DNA of 42,764 nt. It comes from an uncultured bacterium. Lineage in GTDB: Bacteria > Verrucomicrobiota > Kiritimatiellia > CAIKKV01 > CAITUY01. Both the position numbers and the translations under genes were made by a program. The stretch is from contig CAITUY010000002.1 in the NCBI GenBank assembly GCA_903895695.1, forward strand, positions 1 to 42,764, written 5' to 3'. Shown one piece after another: positions 1-7,939 of this stretch (within the stretch, counting starts at the first letter, position 1; each line of letters opens with the position of its first letter). The notes beneath the pieces were generated by a model, which saw only the letters and a list, made by a program, of their open reading frames with translations, was not told the DNA's origin and searched no databases.

Positions 1-136
1 AGCCTGCCCACCACCAATTCCAATGCTATAGGTCCACCCTTTGGGGTGGAAAAAGGAGGGAACAAAACCATAGGAATATCGAGCCAACATTGTATCTTAG
101 TTCAGCCCTGAAGTTGTCCAACTGATGGGGGGAAGC

Positions 137-514
137 TCAGGCGATGTTCACCTCGACCGCCCGAGGGGACCGCAGGACGCTGGAAAGCATGGCCACACCC
201 TGTTCAGTAAAGGCATAGGGACGGTAGGCCCGGCCGCGGTGTTTTCGGGAACTCATCACAGACTGTGATGAGTTGCAACTCCTCACTTTCGGATCAGCCA
301 TGAACTGGGCCCGAATGCTTTCAGCCTCCTCCGAAGTGAGTTGAAACATGAAATCTACCGGGAACCGCGCCCGGTTCCGCGCAACGGCTTGATTCAGCGC
401 CCGGGCCTCAACACCGTAGAGAGCCGCAATGTCGGCGTCGAGCAGCACCTTCTCACCCCGGATAACAAAGATCAACGGCGCAACGATTTCAGACTTCGGA
501 ATCAACAGTGACAT
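137..514 (-). CDS. ORF6N domain protein, C-terminally shortened
   Basis: A 125-residue protein carrying an ORF6N (KilA-N-related) domain. The recognisable core runs from about residue 9 ([19 protein letters not shown]) through [17 protein letters not shown] and [10 protein letters not shown] to [21 protein letters not shown]6N proteins occur in phages and as scattered chromosomal copies and are usually read as DNA-binding or antirepressor-like; the role here is unknown. I chose the ATG at 514 because GGAAAGG lies about 9 bases upstream. The frame stays open to 778, but that 88-residue extension matches nothing I recognise. The gene stops right after [10 protein letters not shown], where relatives usually continue with another helical segment, so it may be a remnant. 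It lies downstream of the hcp terminator. Confidence 0.7.
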   Translation of the reverse strand: MSLLIPKSEIVAPLIFVIRGEKVLLDADIAALYGVEARALNQAVARNRARFPVDFMFQLTSEEAESIRAQFMADPKVRSCNSSQSVMSSRKHRGRAYRPYAFTEQGVAMLSSVLRSPRAVEVNIA

Positions 515-789
515 TCCATCAACCTTTCCGGGCGGCGGCCCCGCGATCATCCGGTTGAACTCGTTATCGACACTGGCGTTGGAGTCAGTCTCGATATGGT
601 GAACCTCGGTGAGATCGGCAAGAAAGCGTTCCACGGCGTCGCAGAGGCGTTGTCCCAGTGTCCCGGCGACTATGTCCTTTGCAGATTGCGCAACCCACTG
701 CATGAGAGGAAGGTAGGGACTTCGAGGGTGCGTGTCAACCGCGAGAGCGTCTCGCACCCAAGGCAAGTCTGCACCCAAGACAAATGAAA
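515..789. other. Intergenic stretch between ORF6N gene and hcp terminator
   Basis: No recognised gene. On the minus strand the reading frame of the ORF6N gene stays open up to 778, giving a possible 88-residue N-terminal extension with no family I know. A longer fusion protein is possible, but the ribosome-binding site at the 514 start argues against it. Confidence 0.4.
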
Positions 790-814
790 AAGGGGCGGGT
801 TTCTCCCGCCCCTT
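790..814 (-). terminator. Intrinsic terminator of hcp
   Basis: Arms AAGGGGCGGG (790-799) and CCCGCCCCTT (805-814) form a 10-bp GC-rich stem with a 5-base loop. Read on the minus strand the hairpin is followed by a run of T (the A-run at 787-791). It lies about 45 bases beyond the hcp stop codon, as expected for Rho-independent termination. Confidence 0.85.
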
Positions 815-817
815 CCG

Positions 818-862
818 AAGTCTGACTTCTGTCTTCTGGCCTCTGACTTCTGTCTCCGCTCA
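818..862. repeat. Degenerate tandem repeat (CTGACTTCTGTCTT type)
   Basis: A run of loosely repeated TCTGACTTCTGTCT units between the hcp stop and its terminator. The units recur with imperfect 7- to 22-base spacing. It resembles in style the other degenerate short repeats in this window (26808-26930, 27898-27957, 29431-29461, 29531-29568, 18966-19035). No function can be assigned. Confidence 0.6.
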
Positions 863-2518
863 GTTCCCTGCCAGCGCGGCCTTCAGGTCGGCCTCGACGG
901 TGGTGACGGGCTTGATCGCGAACTTCTCGACCAGTACGTTGAGCACCGCGGGCGTGATAAACGCCGGCAATGTCGGGCCGAGCCGGATGTTCTTGATGCC
1001 GAGGTGGAGCAGCGTGAGCAGGATACACACGGCCTTCTGCTCGTACCAGGACAGCACCAACGACAACGGCAGATCGTTGACCGTGCAGTTGAACGCACCG
1101 GCCAGCGCGCCCGCGACCTTGATGGCCGAGTACGCGTCATTGCACTGGCCCATGTCCAATAGCCGCGGCAATCCGCCGACGGTTCCGAACTCCAGCTTGT
1201 TGAACCGGTACTTGCCGCACGCCAGCGTGAGGATCACGCAGTCGTTCGGCACGGCCTGGGCGAACTCGGTGTAATAGTTGCGACCGCTTTTGGCGCCGTC
1301 ACAACCACCGATGAGGAAGAACCGCTTGATCGCGCCGGCCTTGACCGCATCAATAACCTTGTCGGCCACGCCCAGCACGGTGCCGTGCCCGAAACCCACG
1401 AGGATTGTCTTGGCCGGCTCGGTCGCCGCAAAGCCCGGGGCCGCCAGCGCGGCGTCGATCACCGCCTTAAAGTTGCCGTCCGCCACGTGCGTCACGCCCG
1501 GCCAGGCCACCAGGCCGCATGTGAAGATGCGCCCCTTATAGGTATCCTTCGGCTTCTGGATGCAGTTCGTGGTCATCAGGATGGCGCCAGGGAACTGGTC
1601 GAACTCCGCGCGCTGATCCTGCCAGGCGCCGCCATAATTGCCCACCAGGTGCTTGTACTTCTTGAGCGCCGGGTAGCCATGAGCCGGGAGCATTTCGCCG
1701 TGCGTGTAGATATTGACGCCTTTGCCCTCGGTCTGCCTGAGCAATCCTTCCAGATCCTTGAGGTCATGCCCCGAGACCAGGATGGCCTTGCCCTTGACCG
1801 GCACGGTGTTGACGGGGGTCGGCACGGGAGTCCCGTAGGCGCCGGTGTTGGCCTGGTCGAGCAGTTCCATCACGCGCAGGTTGACTTCACCGGTCTTGAG
1901 CACGAGCGGCAACAGTGCGTCGAGCGTCGGATCGGGCTTCGCGAGGTAAGCCAGGGCCTCGTGCATGAACGCATAGACCGCGGCGTCCTCCTTGCCGAGG
2001 ATCAAGGCGTGGTCCGCATACGCCGCCATGCCCTTGAGACCGAGCAATAACAGGTACCGCACGCCGGCCACGTCGGCCCCGAGCGCCGCGATACGCTTTT
2101 CGAAGGACGCTTCCTCGGCCTGCTTGGTCAGGCCGGCCAGATCCGCGGCCGGAATCCACGTCGCGGGCCCGCCAAAGGTTCCGGCTTTGTCCCCCTTGGC
2201 CTTGCAGACCGCCTCGTAGCGCGTCTTTAGCGCGTCGCGGATCGCCACTCCTTTGCGGATCATAAGCTCGATACGCTTGGGCTCGAAATTCACGTTAGTG
2301 ACCGTCGTGAACAGGGCTTCCAGCATGTAGACGTCCGCTGCATGGTCGCGCACGCCCATCTTCCCGAGTTCATGAGCGTACTGGCTCACGCCGAGAGCTG
2401 CCACGACCAGCATATCCTGCAACCCCGCCGTCTCCGGGTCCTTGCCGCATACCCCGACCGTCGTGCACCCCGTTCCCTTGGCCGTCTGCTCGCACTGGTA
2501 ACAAAACATGTTGCTCAT
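860..2518 (-). CDS. hcp: Hybrid cluster protein / hydroxylamine reductase
   Basis: A 552-residue hybrid cluster protein of normal family length. In this family the protein reduces NO and/or hydroxylamine in the cytoplasm of anaerobes under nitrosative stress. The N-terminal Cys motif (C6-x2-C9-x8-C18-x5-C24) is the class I/II Fe-S ligand set. The hybrid-cluster ligands appear in order: His in SGHDLK, Glu in THGEMLP, Cys in TTNCIQKP, Cys in GGCDGAK, Cys in LACGKYRF, Cys in GQCNDAY, then Glu and Lys in SWYEQKA. The gene is divergent from a CRP/FNR regulator with a palindromic operator between them, and ends at a strong terminator. No hcr-type reductase gene adjoins it, so the electron donor is not visible here. 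Confidence 0.97.
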   Translation of the reverse strand: MSNMFCYQCEQTAKGTGCTTVGVCGKDPETAGLQDMLVVAALGVSQYAHELGKMGVRDHAADVYMLEALFTTVTNVNFEPKRIELMIRKGVAIRDALKTRYEAVCKAKGDKAGTFGGPATWIPAADLAGLTKQAEEASFEKRIAALGADVAGVRYLLLLGLKGMAAYADHALILGKEDAAVYAFMHEALAYLAKPDPTLDALLPLVLKTGEVNLRVMELLDQANTGAYGTPVPTPVNTVPVKGKAILVSGHDLKDLEGLLRQTEGKGVNIYTHGEMLPAHGYPALKKYKHLVGNYGGAWQDQRAEFDQFPGAILMTTNCIQKPKDTYKGRIFTCGLVAWPGVTHVADGNFKAVIDAALAAPGFAATEPAKTILVGFGHGTVLGVADKVIDAVKAGAIKRFFLIGGCDGAKSGRNYYTEFAQAVPNDCVILTLACGKYRFNKLEFGTVGGLPRLLDMGQCNDAYSAIKVAGALAGAFNCTVNDLPLSLVLSWYEQKAVCILLTLLHLGIKNIRLGPTLPAFITPAVLNVLVEKFAIKPVTTVEADLKAALAGN

Positions 2519-2537
2519 CGTCCGATCTCCTGCTTGG

Positions 2538-2551
2538 TTGACTTGAGTCTA
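2538..2551. promoter_or_regulatory. Second, weaker TTGAC-N4-GTCtA site
   Basis: TTGAC-TTGA-GTCTA lies 20 bases before the hcp start codon and matches the perfect operator at 2604-2617 in 9 of 10 arm positions. At about +25 of the predicted hcp transcript it would fit feedback repression. It could also be chance. Confidence 0.35.
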
Positions 2552-2576
2552 CTCCCGAACTCTCGTTACGCCAGCC

Positions 2577-2618
2577 ATTATGCATACACCCGCGCGGAGG
2601 TCCTTGACATGCGTCAAG
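2577..2618 (-). promoter_or_regulatory. hcp promoter with CRP/FNR-type operator
   Basis: CTTGACATGCGTCAAG (2603-2618) is a palindrome with 6-bp arms around a 4-base core. It contains TTGAC-N4-GTCAA, the form I recall for HcpR/FNR-like sites. On the minus strand a CATAAT hexamer (2582-2577) matches the -10 consensus at five of six positions. With a start site near 2570 the operator centre lies about 41 bp upstream, the standard class II activator position. The neighbouring regulator is therefore the likely activator of hcp. The layout is read from sequence; the regulatory role is inferred. Confidence 0.7.
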
Positions 2619-2654
2619 ATTCTGAGAGGTTGTGTCAGGCACAGAGGAACCATT

Positions 2655-3287
2655 ATGACCGGTTACCAAATCCTCGCGGAAAGCGCGTTCTTCAAAGACC
2701 TGGCGCCAGAGAGTCTCAAGTCGCTGGCCTCGATCTGCTCACAGCGGGAGTTGAAGAAACGCGACCTCCTTTTCCGGGAGGGGCAGCCGGGAACTGCCAT
2801 CTACCTGCTGCGCCGCGGGGCCGTGCAGCTTCACAAGACCACCGCGGATGGTAACGAGGTGGTGATCAAGATCGTACGGCCCAGCGAAACGTTTGCCGAA
2901 GTCGTACTCTTCGAGCAGGAGCGCTATCCGGTCACAGCAACGGCGCTGGCACCCAGCGACCTGCTCGTCTTTCCCCGGGCCGATATGTTGCGCCTTCTGG
3001 ATGCGACGGGGTTCCGAAATGATTTCATCCGCATGCTGATGCGCAAGCAACGGTATCTGGCCGAACGGATCGTCCAGCTTTCGGGTCACGATACCGAAGA
3101 CCGCCTGCTCTGGTTTCTGGACGAGCAGTTCGGATCGGAAAAGACGGTCACTCTAGCTGTCTCGAAGAAGGACGTCGCGGCGGCCATCGGTACGACGCCC
3201 GAGACGCTGTCACGCCTGCTGCAGAGCCTGAAACGCCGCAAGGTGCTGACGTGGAAAGGCAAGACCCTCGTACGCCACAAAACGTGA
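2655..3287 (+). CDS. hcpR: CRP/FNR-family regulator of hcp (HcpR-like)
   Basis: A 210-residue CRP/FNR-family regulator. Residues about 10-120 form the cyclic-nucleotide-binding-type beta-roll (FREGQPGTAIYLLRRGAVQL), followed by the long dimer helix and a C-terminal HTH. The recognition helix TTPETLSRLLQSL carries the E-x2-S-R pattern of FNR, which fits the TTGAC half-sites next to the gene. The N-terminal Cys cluster of true FNR is absent, so oxygen sensing by a 4Fe-4S cluster is unlikely; related HcpR proteins are reported to sense NO, some through heme. I chose the ATG at 2655 (AGAGG just upstream) because residues encoded before it lack family similarity. It is divergent from hcp. The name rests on neighbourhood and operator. 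Confidence 0.85.
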   Translation: MTGYQILAESAFFKDLAPESLKSLASICSQRELKKRDLLFREGQPGTAIYLLRRGAVQLHKTTADGNEVVIKIVRPSETFAEVVLFEQERYPVTATALAPSDLLVFPRADMLRLLDATGFRNDFIRMLMRKQRYLAERIVQLSGHDTEDRLLWFLDEQFGSEKTVTLAVSKKDVAAAIGTTPETLSRLLQSLKRRKVLTWKGKTLVRHKT

Positions 3288-3320
3288 GACGCCCTGCTGG
3301 CTTGCATAGCAGGGCGTCTC
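3286..3320. terminator. Hairpin after regulator gene, probably bidirectional
   Basis: GAGACGCCCTGCT (3286-3298) and AGCAGGGCGTCTC (3308-3320) form a perfect 13-bp stem with a 9-base loop, beginning inside the stop codon of the regulator. The plus-strand side lacks a clear T-run. On the minus strand the stem is followed by ACGTTTTG, so it could also stop transcripts coming from the sulfur-reductase gene at 3613. Confidence 0.75.
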
Positions 3321-3612
3321 AGCCTCCTTCCCCGGCGCATCAGGAGGAGGGGGTCCGCCCTGATACGCAGTGTTGCCAACTCTGACGTGTTTTTTCATTA
3401 GCAGGAGACATGCCAAAAACGGGATTCAGACTGCCGGGACGCCGATTTCTCGTTCACCGGATGGGCACATCGCGTTAAGTGGGTGATTTCGCTGCCGCGA
3501 CGGCTCAGAGACAGCACAGGATGCGTACCCGCATGGACATCCTGTCCGATTAGCATGACAATACGGCCGGCAAAAGCGACGTCCCGCTGCCGGCGACTGG
3601 CGTGGGATGCGC
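3321..3612. other. Intergenic region, no gene recognised
   Basis: This lies between the regulator terminator and the end of the sulfur-protein gene. A 72-codon minus-strand frame here has no similarity I recognise and no convincing ribosome-binding site. I see no RNA gene or repeat. Confidence 0.5.
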
Positions 3613-6063
3613 TCAAATGAACAGGGTCATGTTCGATTGATCGGCTTCGCCCAGAAAGGCCGCCACGCCGCCCAGTTCGACCCCGTCGATCAGTTCCTCT
3701 TTCCGGATGCCCATGACATCCATCGACATCGTGCAGGCCACTAGCTTCACACCGGCTGAACGCGCCATACCCATAAGGGCCGGAAGACTATCGACGCCCT
3801 TCTGCTTCATCACATGTTTCATCAAGGCAGTACCCATCCCCAGCATATGCATGTTGGATAAAGCCAACTTGTCGGGACCTTTGGGCATCATCCACCCGAA
3901 CATCCAGTCGAGCAGGCCCTTGCCTGACGCCTGGGGTTGGTCCTTGCGCAGGGCATTGAGTCCCCAGAACGTGAAGAAGAGAGTCACGTCACTGCCCATC
4001 GAAATGGCACCGTTGGCCATGACGAACGCCGCCAGGATTTTGTCGAGATCACCCGAGAATACAACGAATGCTTTCTTATCTTTTAGAATATGAGAAGACT
4101 CTGTTTGCATACCGGAAACAGCACGTGTGCCCTTCCGTATACGGGCGCGGACTAATGCACCTTCGGTCGCGATGCTTAGCACATCGTGGCCTCTCTTGGC
4201 ACACCAAGCGGGGGCGTCAGCCATGAAGCCTGGATCGGAAGCCGTGATCTTGAGTTCATCACCACCCGCCAGTTTGTCCATTTCCTCGTTCAAGCGTCGG
4301 ATCGGCCCAGGGCACTGCATCCCCGAGCAGTCAATCTCGACCACCTTACCCGGAGATGCCGAAGCGACGGGTTTGTCCTGCGCATAGAATGTGATCGGCG
4401 CTTCCGGTTGGCCGGTCACATTCGCAGCATGCGTGCTGCAGAACGTCATGCTGCCGCCCGCGAGGGTGGTCACCTTGTCGAACCCGCGCTGCCGGAGAAT
4501 GCGATAGGCAAGATAGCTGCGAAAGCCCACCTTGCAGTACAGATACGTTGGCCTGTCGCGCGGAATACGTTCGATGGCGCCCCTCAGTTTGGCGAGAGGA
4601 ATATTGACCGCGCCCGGGATATGCCACGTTTCAAACTCCTGCGGGCCACGTACATCGATGATCGTGCCGTCCGCGGTACGGGTTGGGAAGTCCTCGGCAT
4701 ACCAAAACTCGACGTCCCCTTTGAGCAAGTTGGCGCCAATGAACCCGGCCATGTTGACGGGATCCTTGGCCGAGCCGTACGGCGGGGCGTAGGACAGTTC
4801 GAGGTCCTGCAATTCCTGGATCGTCATACCTGCGCGTAGCGCCGTGGCGAACACGTCCAGCCGCTTGTCCACGCCGTCATAACCGACGACCTGGGCACCG
4901 AGCAGGTGCCCCGTGTCGGGTGCAAAGAGCACCTTGACGTGCATGGGAGCCGACCCGGGGTAGTAGCCGGCGTGACCGGACGGGTGCAGGTAAATCTTAC
5001 GATAGGGTCGACCAAGCTTCTTCAAAGTCTTCTCAGAGGCGCCCGTGCCGCCGCCGGTCATGTCAAAGACCTTCACGATGGCCGTGCCCTGGGTCGACTC
5101 GTACGAAGTGTCGCGACCACAGATGGCCTCGGCCGCGATGCGGCCCTGCCGGTTGGCCGGCCCGGCCAAGGGGATGAGCATGGACTCGCCCGTGACCGTT
5201 TCGGTCGCCTCGACGGCATCGCCTGCCGCGTAGATGGCAGGATCAGAAGTACGCATGTGCGCATCGACCTTGATACCGCCTCGCGGACCCAGCTCCAGAC
5301 CGGCCTGCTTTGCCAACGCCGTGTCCGGACGGACCCCCACCGACAGGATGGCCAAGTCGGCGGTTAGCGTCGTGTTGTTGGTGAGTTCCAGCCGCACGCG
5401 TCCCGCTTCGTCCCGGAAAGCCGCAGCCGCGGTGCCCAGGTGCAGGACTACGCCGTGCGCCCGCAGATGCGTCTCGAGGTCGCGCGCCATCTCCCTATCC
5501 AGCGGCGGCACGATCTGGTCCATGAGTTCGACCAGATCCACATCCAAGCCGCGTTGCCTGAGGCTCTCGGCCATTTCCACGCCGATGTAGCCGCCGCCGA
5601 TGACGACCGCCTTGCGGGCCCCGCTGTCGACGACCGCCTTGATGCGGTCCATATCGCCGATGTTGCGCAGCACGAAGACGCGCGGATGGTCAATCCCGGG
5701 CAAGGCCGGCCGAATGGGCAGGGCGCCCGGGCACAGCACCAATGCCTCGTAGGCCTCGTCGTAGTCCCGACTGCTGTCGACCTCGCGGACATGGACGACA
5801 CGCGCGAGCCGGTCGATCGCCCGGACCTCATGCCCCACGCGCACATCGAGATTGAGTGACGCCTTCAGGCTTTGCGGCGTCTGAAGGAGCAGGCTGTCCC
5901 GATCCTTGATGGTGCCGCTTATATGGTAGGGCAACCCACAGTTGGCGAAGGAGACATGCTGTCCCTTTTCCAGAACGACGATCTCCGCCGATTCATCCAG
6001 TCGCCGCGCCCGGGCCGCGGCCGAGGCTCCGGCCGCCACGCCTCCGATGACCACAATCTTCAT
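3613..6063 (-). CDS. CoA-disulfide/polysulfide reductase-rhodanese-TusA-DsrE fusion
   Basis: An 816-residue cytoplasmic fusion with four sulfur modules in order. Residues about 1-450 are a CoA-disulfide reductase/Npsr-type flavoprotein, with FAD fold IGGVAAGASAAARARR, redox Cys42 in SFANCGLPYHISG, and NAD fold VIGGGYIGVEMAES. About 460-550 is a rhodanese domain with active-site loop YCKVGFRS. About 585-655 is a TusA domain (DCSGMQCPGPIRRL, with the CPxP motif). The last 140 or so residues are DsrE/F-like (KKAFVVFSGDLDKILAAF). Family knowledge suggests NADH-dependent reduction of polysulfide or CoA persulfide, with sulfur relayed Cys to Cys. I chose the ATG at 6063 because GGAGG lies 8 bases upstream and the FAD fold starts directly after it; the frame is open to 6165. 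It is co-directional with, and 29 bases behind, an ArsR-type regulator. The physiological substrate is unknown. Confidence 0.92.
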   Translation of the reverse strand: MKIVVIGGVAAGASAAARARRLDESAEIVVLEKGQHVSFANCGLPYHISGTIKDRDSLLLQTPQSLKASLNLDVRVGHEVRAIDRLARVVHVREVDSSRDYDEAYEALVLCPGALPIRPALPGIDHPRVFVLRNIGDMDRIKAVVDSGARKAVVIGGGYIGVEMAESLRQRGLDVDLVELMDQIVPPLDREMARDLETHLRAHGVVLHLGTAAAAFRDEAGRVRLELTNNTTLTADLAILSVGVRPDTALAKQAGLELGPRGGIKVDAHMRTSDPAIYAAGDAVEATETVTGESMLIPLAGPANRQGRIAAEAICGRDTSYESTQGTAIVKVFDMTGGGTGASEKTLKKLGRPYRKIYLHPSGHAGYYPGSAPMHVKVLFAPDTGHLLGAQVVGYDGVDKRLDVFATALRAGMTIQELQDLELSYAPPYGSAKDPVNMAGFIGANLLKGDVEFWYAEDFPTRTADGTIIDVRGPQEFETWHIPGAVNIPLAKLRGAIERIPRDRPTYLYCKVGFRSYLAYRILRQRGFDKVTTLAGGSMTFCSTHAANVTGQPEAPITFYAQDKPVASASPGKVVEIDCSGMQCPGPIRRLNEEMDKLAGGDELKITASDPGFMADAPAWCAKRGHDVLSIATEGALVRARIRKGTRAVSGMQTESSHILKDKKAFVVFSGDLDKILAAFVMANGAISMGSDVTLFFTFWGLNALRKDQPQASGKGLLDWMFGWMMPKGPDKLALSNMHMLGMGTALMKHVMKQKGVDSLPALMGMARSAGVKLVACTMSMDVMGIRKEELIDGVELGGVAAFLGEADQSNMTLFI

Positions 6064-6092
6064 AGTCCATTCCTCCGTAAGACGTTGCGCCG

Positions 6093-6410
6093 TCAGCCTT
6101 TGGCGTGCTTTCGGCGAATACAGTCGAGTACGGTCGTTGCGCTGGGCTCCGTGATGCCGTACCACACCTCTTTGCCGCGCCGCACCCCCCGCAGCAGCCC
6201 CGCGCGCCGCATGTGATTCAGATGCTGGGAGACGGCCGCCTGGGGCGCCCCCAGCCGCGCAACGATCGCATGCACCGGCGCTTCCTTTTCGCCCTGCAGC
6301 ATCTCGACGATCCGGAGCCTCTGCGGATGAGCCAGCACGCGCAGCGTCGAGGCCATGCGTTCAAGCAACTCAGTCGGCAACCCGGCCGCCACAGGCTTCG
6401 TTGTGTTCAT
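6093..6410 (-). CDS. ArsR-family transcriptional regulator
   Basis: A 105-residue winged-helix repressor of the ArsR/SmtB type: LRVLAHPQRLRIVEMLQ, then helix-turn-helix LGAPQAAVSQHLNHMRRAGLL and wing GVRRGKEVWYGI. The classical ELCVCDL metal site is absent and the only Cys is near the C-terminus (LDCIRRK). Metal sensing is therefore unlikely, and the two-Cys pattern of persulfide sensors such as BigR is not obvious either. It lies directly upstream of, and in the same direction as, the four-domain sulfur protein. An AT-rich palindrome precedes its start, so autoregulation of a two-gene operon by a sulfur signal is the simplest reading. Confidence 0.88.
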   Translation of the reverse strand: MNTTKPVAAGLPTELLERMASTLRVLAHPQRLRIVEMLQGEKEAPVHAIVARLGAPQAAVSQHLNHMRRAGLLRGVRRGKEVWYGITEPSATTVLDCIRRKHAKG

Positions 6411-6432
6411 GGCGATAAACTATCATACAATA

Positions 6433-6450
6433 ATAATATGTCAATATTAT
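6433..6450 (-). promoter_or_regulatory. Palindromic operator upstream of ArsR gene
   Basis: ATAATAT-GTCA-ATATTAT, a perfect 7-bp inverted repeat with a 4-base centre, in a short AT-rich island. It begins 23 bases before the ArsR start codon. On the minus strand its middle reads TTGACA, a consensus -35 hexamer. A bound repressor would cover the promoter. The size and position are typical of ArsR-family operators; the pairing with this regulator is inferred. Confidence 0.65.
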
Positions 6451-6535
6451 GATATTAACATCGCAGGCTTGTGGAACGGTCCCGTCCTGCCTTATGGTAT
6501 CCGACTCGCTGATTGACGATGGAGATGCCTGACAC

Positions 6536-7939
6536 ATGACGACCGGTCCGGAACGATTCGATGCATGGTGCGGCCGCGCGGTGCTGGCGCTGCTGCTCAC
6601 CCTCTGGGTCGGCGCGACCTGGCTCTTCTCGGCCTGGGAAATCTGGTGGTTCTGGCCTTTTGCCGGCATCGTGTTTGCCGCCACGGGCCTCCTGGCCCTG
6701 CGCCTCCTGACGAATGCCGTGCTCGGGAGCGACCGCCTGGCGTTCAACCGGTTCGCCGCGCTACTGCTGCTCGCCTACCTACCCTTCCTCGTTTACGCGC
6801 TCATCCGGGCGATTCAAGCTGACGTATTCCAGGACGCGGAGCGCAGCCTGCTCCTCCACGTGACCCCGGTTATGCTCGCCGGAACGGTCATGCTGGGCAC
6901 GACACCACCCGCGCAACGGCGCATCACGAACATCCTGGGCCTCAATATTGCGCTGATCGGGCTCTACGGAATCGTCAATCATTTCGTCTTCCACAACGCG
7001 CGCGTCCTGTGGGTGCCGGGTTTTCCGGACTACCAGTTGGGGCACTACCGTGCCACCGGCACCTATTTCTGCCCCGACCACTTCGCCGGACTGATGGAGC
7101 TGGGACTCGGGTTGGCATTGGCCGCCCTGCTAGCGCGCTCCGTCCCACGCCGGACGCGGCTCGCTGCCGTCGGGGTAGCCGCCATCGCCCTGGCCGGCAT
7201 TGTCCTGAGCAAGTCCCGCGGCGCCGGCGCGGTGACGCTCGCCCTGCTGACGCTCGCCCTCTGGCTGGCCCCGAGCCGGCTGCCTTCGGGCAGGCGGTGG
7301 CTGTGGCGCACCGGCGGGATGGCGCTCCTGGCCAGCGTCGTCGCGATCGTTGTCCTGGCGGGGGGGTCCTACGTACAGCGTTTCAAGGAATACCCGTGGC
7401 GCCAGTTCACGCTTTCGGACCGGTTCCAAATGAGCGCCGCCGGTCTTCGCGCCTGGAATGAGGCCCGCGTGATCGGGATCGGCCCCGGTATGCACCCGAA
7501 TATCTGGTGGCATGTCGCGGCGAGCGGCGACGGCGATCGCGCGAAAGGCATTTGGCCCACGCGCTTGAACGATACATTTCACTCCTATTACGTTCACGAC
7601 GACTGGGTACAACTACTGGAGGAGTATGGCGTGGCGGGCGTCGTCCTGTTCCTGGCGGCCATAGGCACGGTCACCGCGGTGCTGCTCAACGCCCGGCGCC
7701 GGCAGCTTCGCCGCTGGCGCGAGGAGTCTCCCGAACTGGAACCCGAAGCCGACCGCCTGGTCCTCGGCGCCCTCTTCGCCTTGTTCGCCATGGGCATCCA
7801 CTCGATCGGGGACTTCAACCTCCAATTGCCCGCCACGACATGGCTGCTGGGCGGCCTTGTGGGCCTGGCCCTGGCAGCCGTCGCGCGCGATTATCAGGAA
7901 GAACGCGGTCATCGGCGTCGCCACGGGCGCTCCGCGTGA
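6536..7939 (+). CDS. O-antigen ligase/polymerase-like membrane protein
   Basis: A 467-residue polytopic inner-membrane protein with about ten to twelve hydrophobic segments, resembling the O-antigen ligase/Wzy_C group. The large loop between late membrane spans contains RATGTYFCPDHFAGLME and, further on, GIGPGMHPNIWW and TFHSYYVHDDWVQLLEEYGVAG. This matches the periplasmic loop of that family, where conserved Arg and His residues take part in glycan transfer. It probably joins or polymerises surface glycans on a lipid carrier; substrate unknown. It is divergent from the ArsR gene, and its stop codon overlaps the GTG start of the next gene, so the two are translationally coupled. Confidence 0.82.
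   Translation: MTTGPERFDAWCGRAVLALLLTLWVGATWLFSAWEIWWFWPFAGIVFAATGLLALRLLTNAVLGSDRLAFNRFAALLLLAYLPFLVYALIRAIQADVFQDAERSLLLHVTPVMLAGTVMLGTTPPAQRRITNILGLNIALIGLYGIVNHFVFHNARVLWVPGFPDYQLGHYRATGTYFCPDHFAGLMELGLGLALAALLARSVPRRTRLAAVGVAAIALAGIVLSKSRGAGAVTLALLTLALWLAPSRLPSGRRWLWRTGGMALLASVVAIVVLAGGSYVQRFKEYPWRQFTLSDRFQMSAAGLRAWNEARVIGIGPGMHPNIWWHVAASGDGDRAKGIWPTRLNDTFHSYYVHDDWVQLLEEYGVAGVVLFLAAIGTVTAVLLNARRRQLRRWREESPELEPEADRLVLGALFALFAMGIHSIGDFNLQLPATTWLLGGLVGLALAAVARDYQEERGHRRRHGRSA

Noticed and set aside
33..50. TCCACCC-TTTG-GGGTGGA hairpin as terminator of the ORF6N gene
   Set aside because: On the minus strand the T-run comes before, not after, the stem, so it does not fit an intrinsic terminator.
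3398..3616. 72-codon minus-strand frame between regulator and sulfur-protein genes
   Set aside because: No recognised similarity and no good ribosome-binding site; it only fills a gap.
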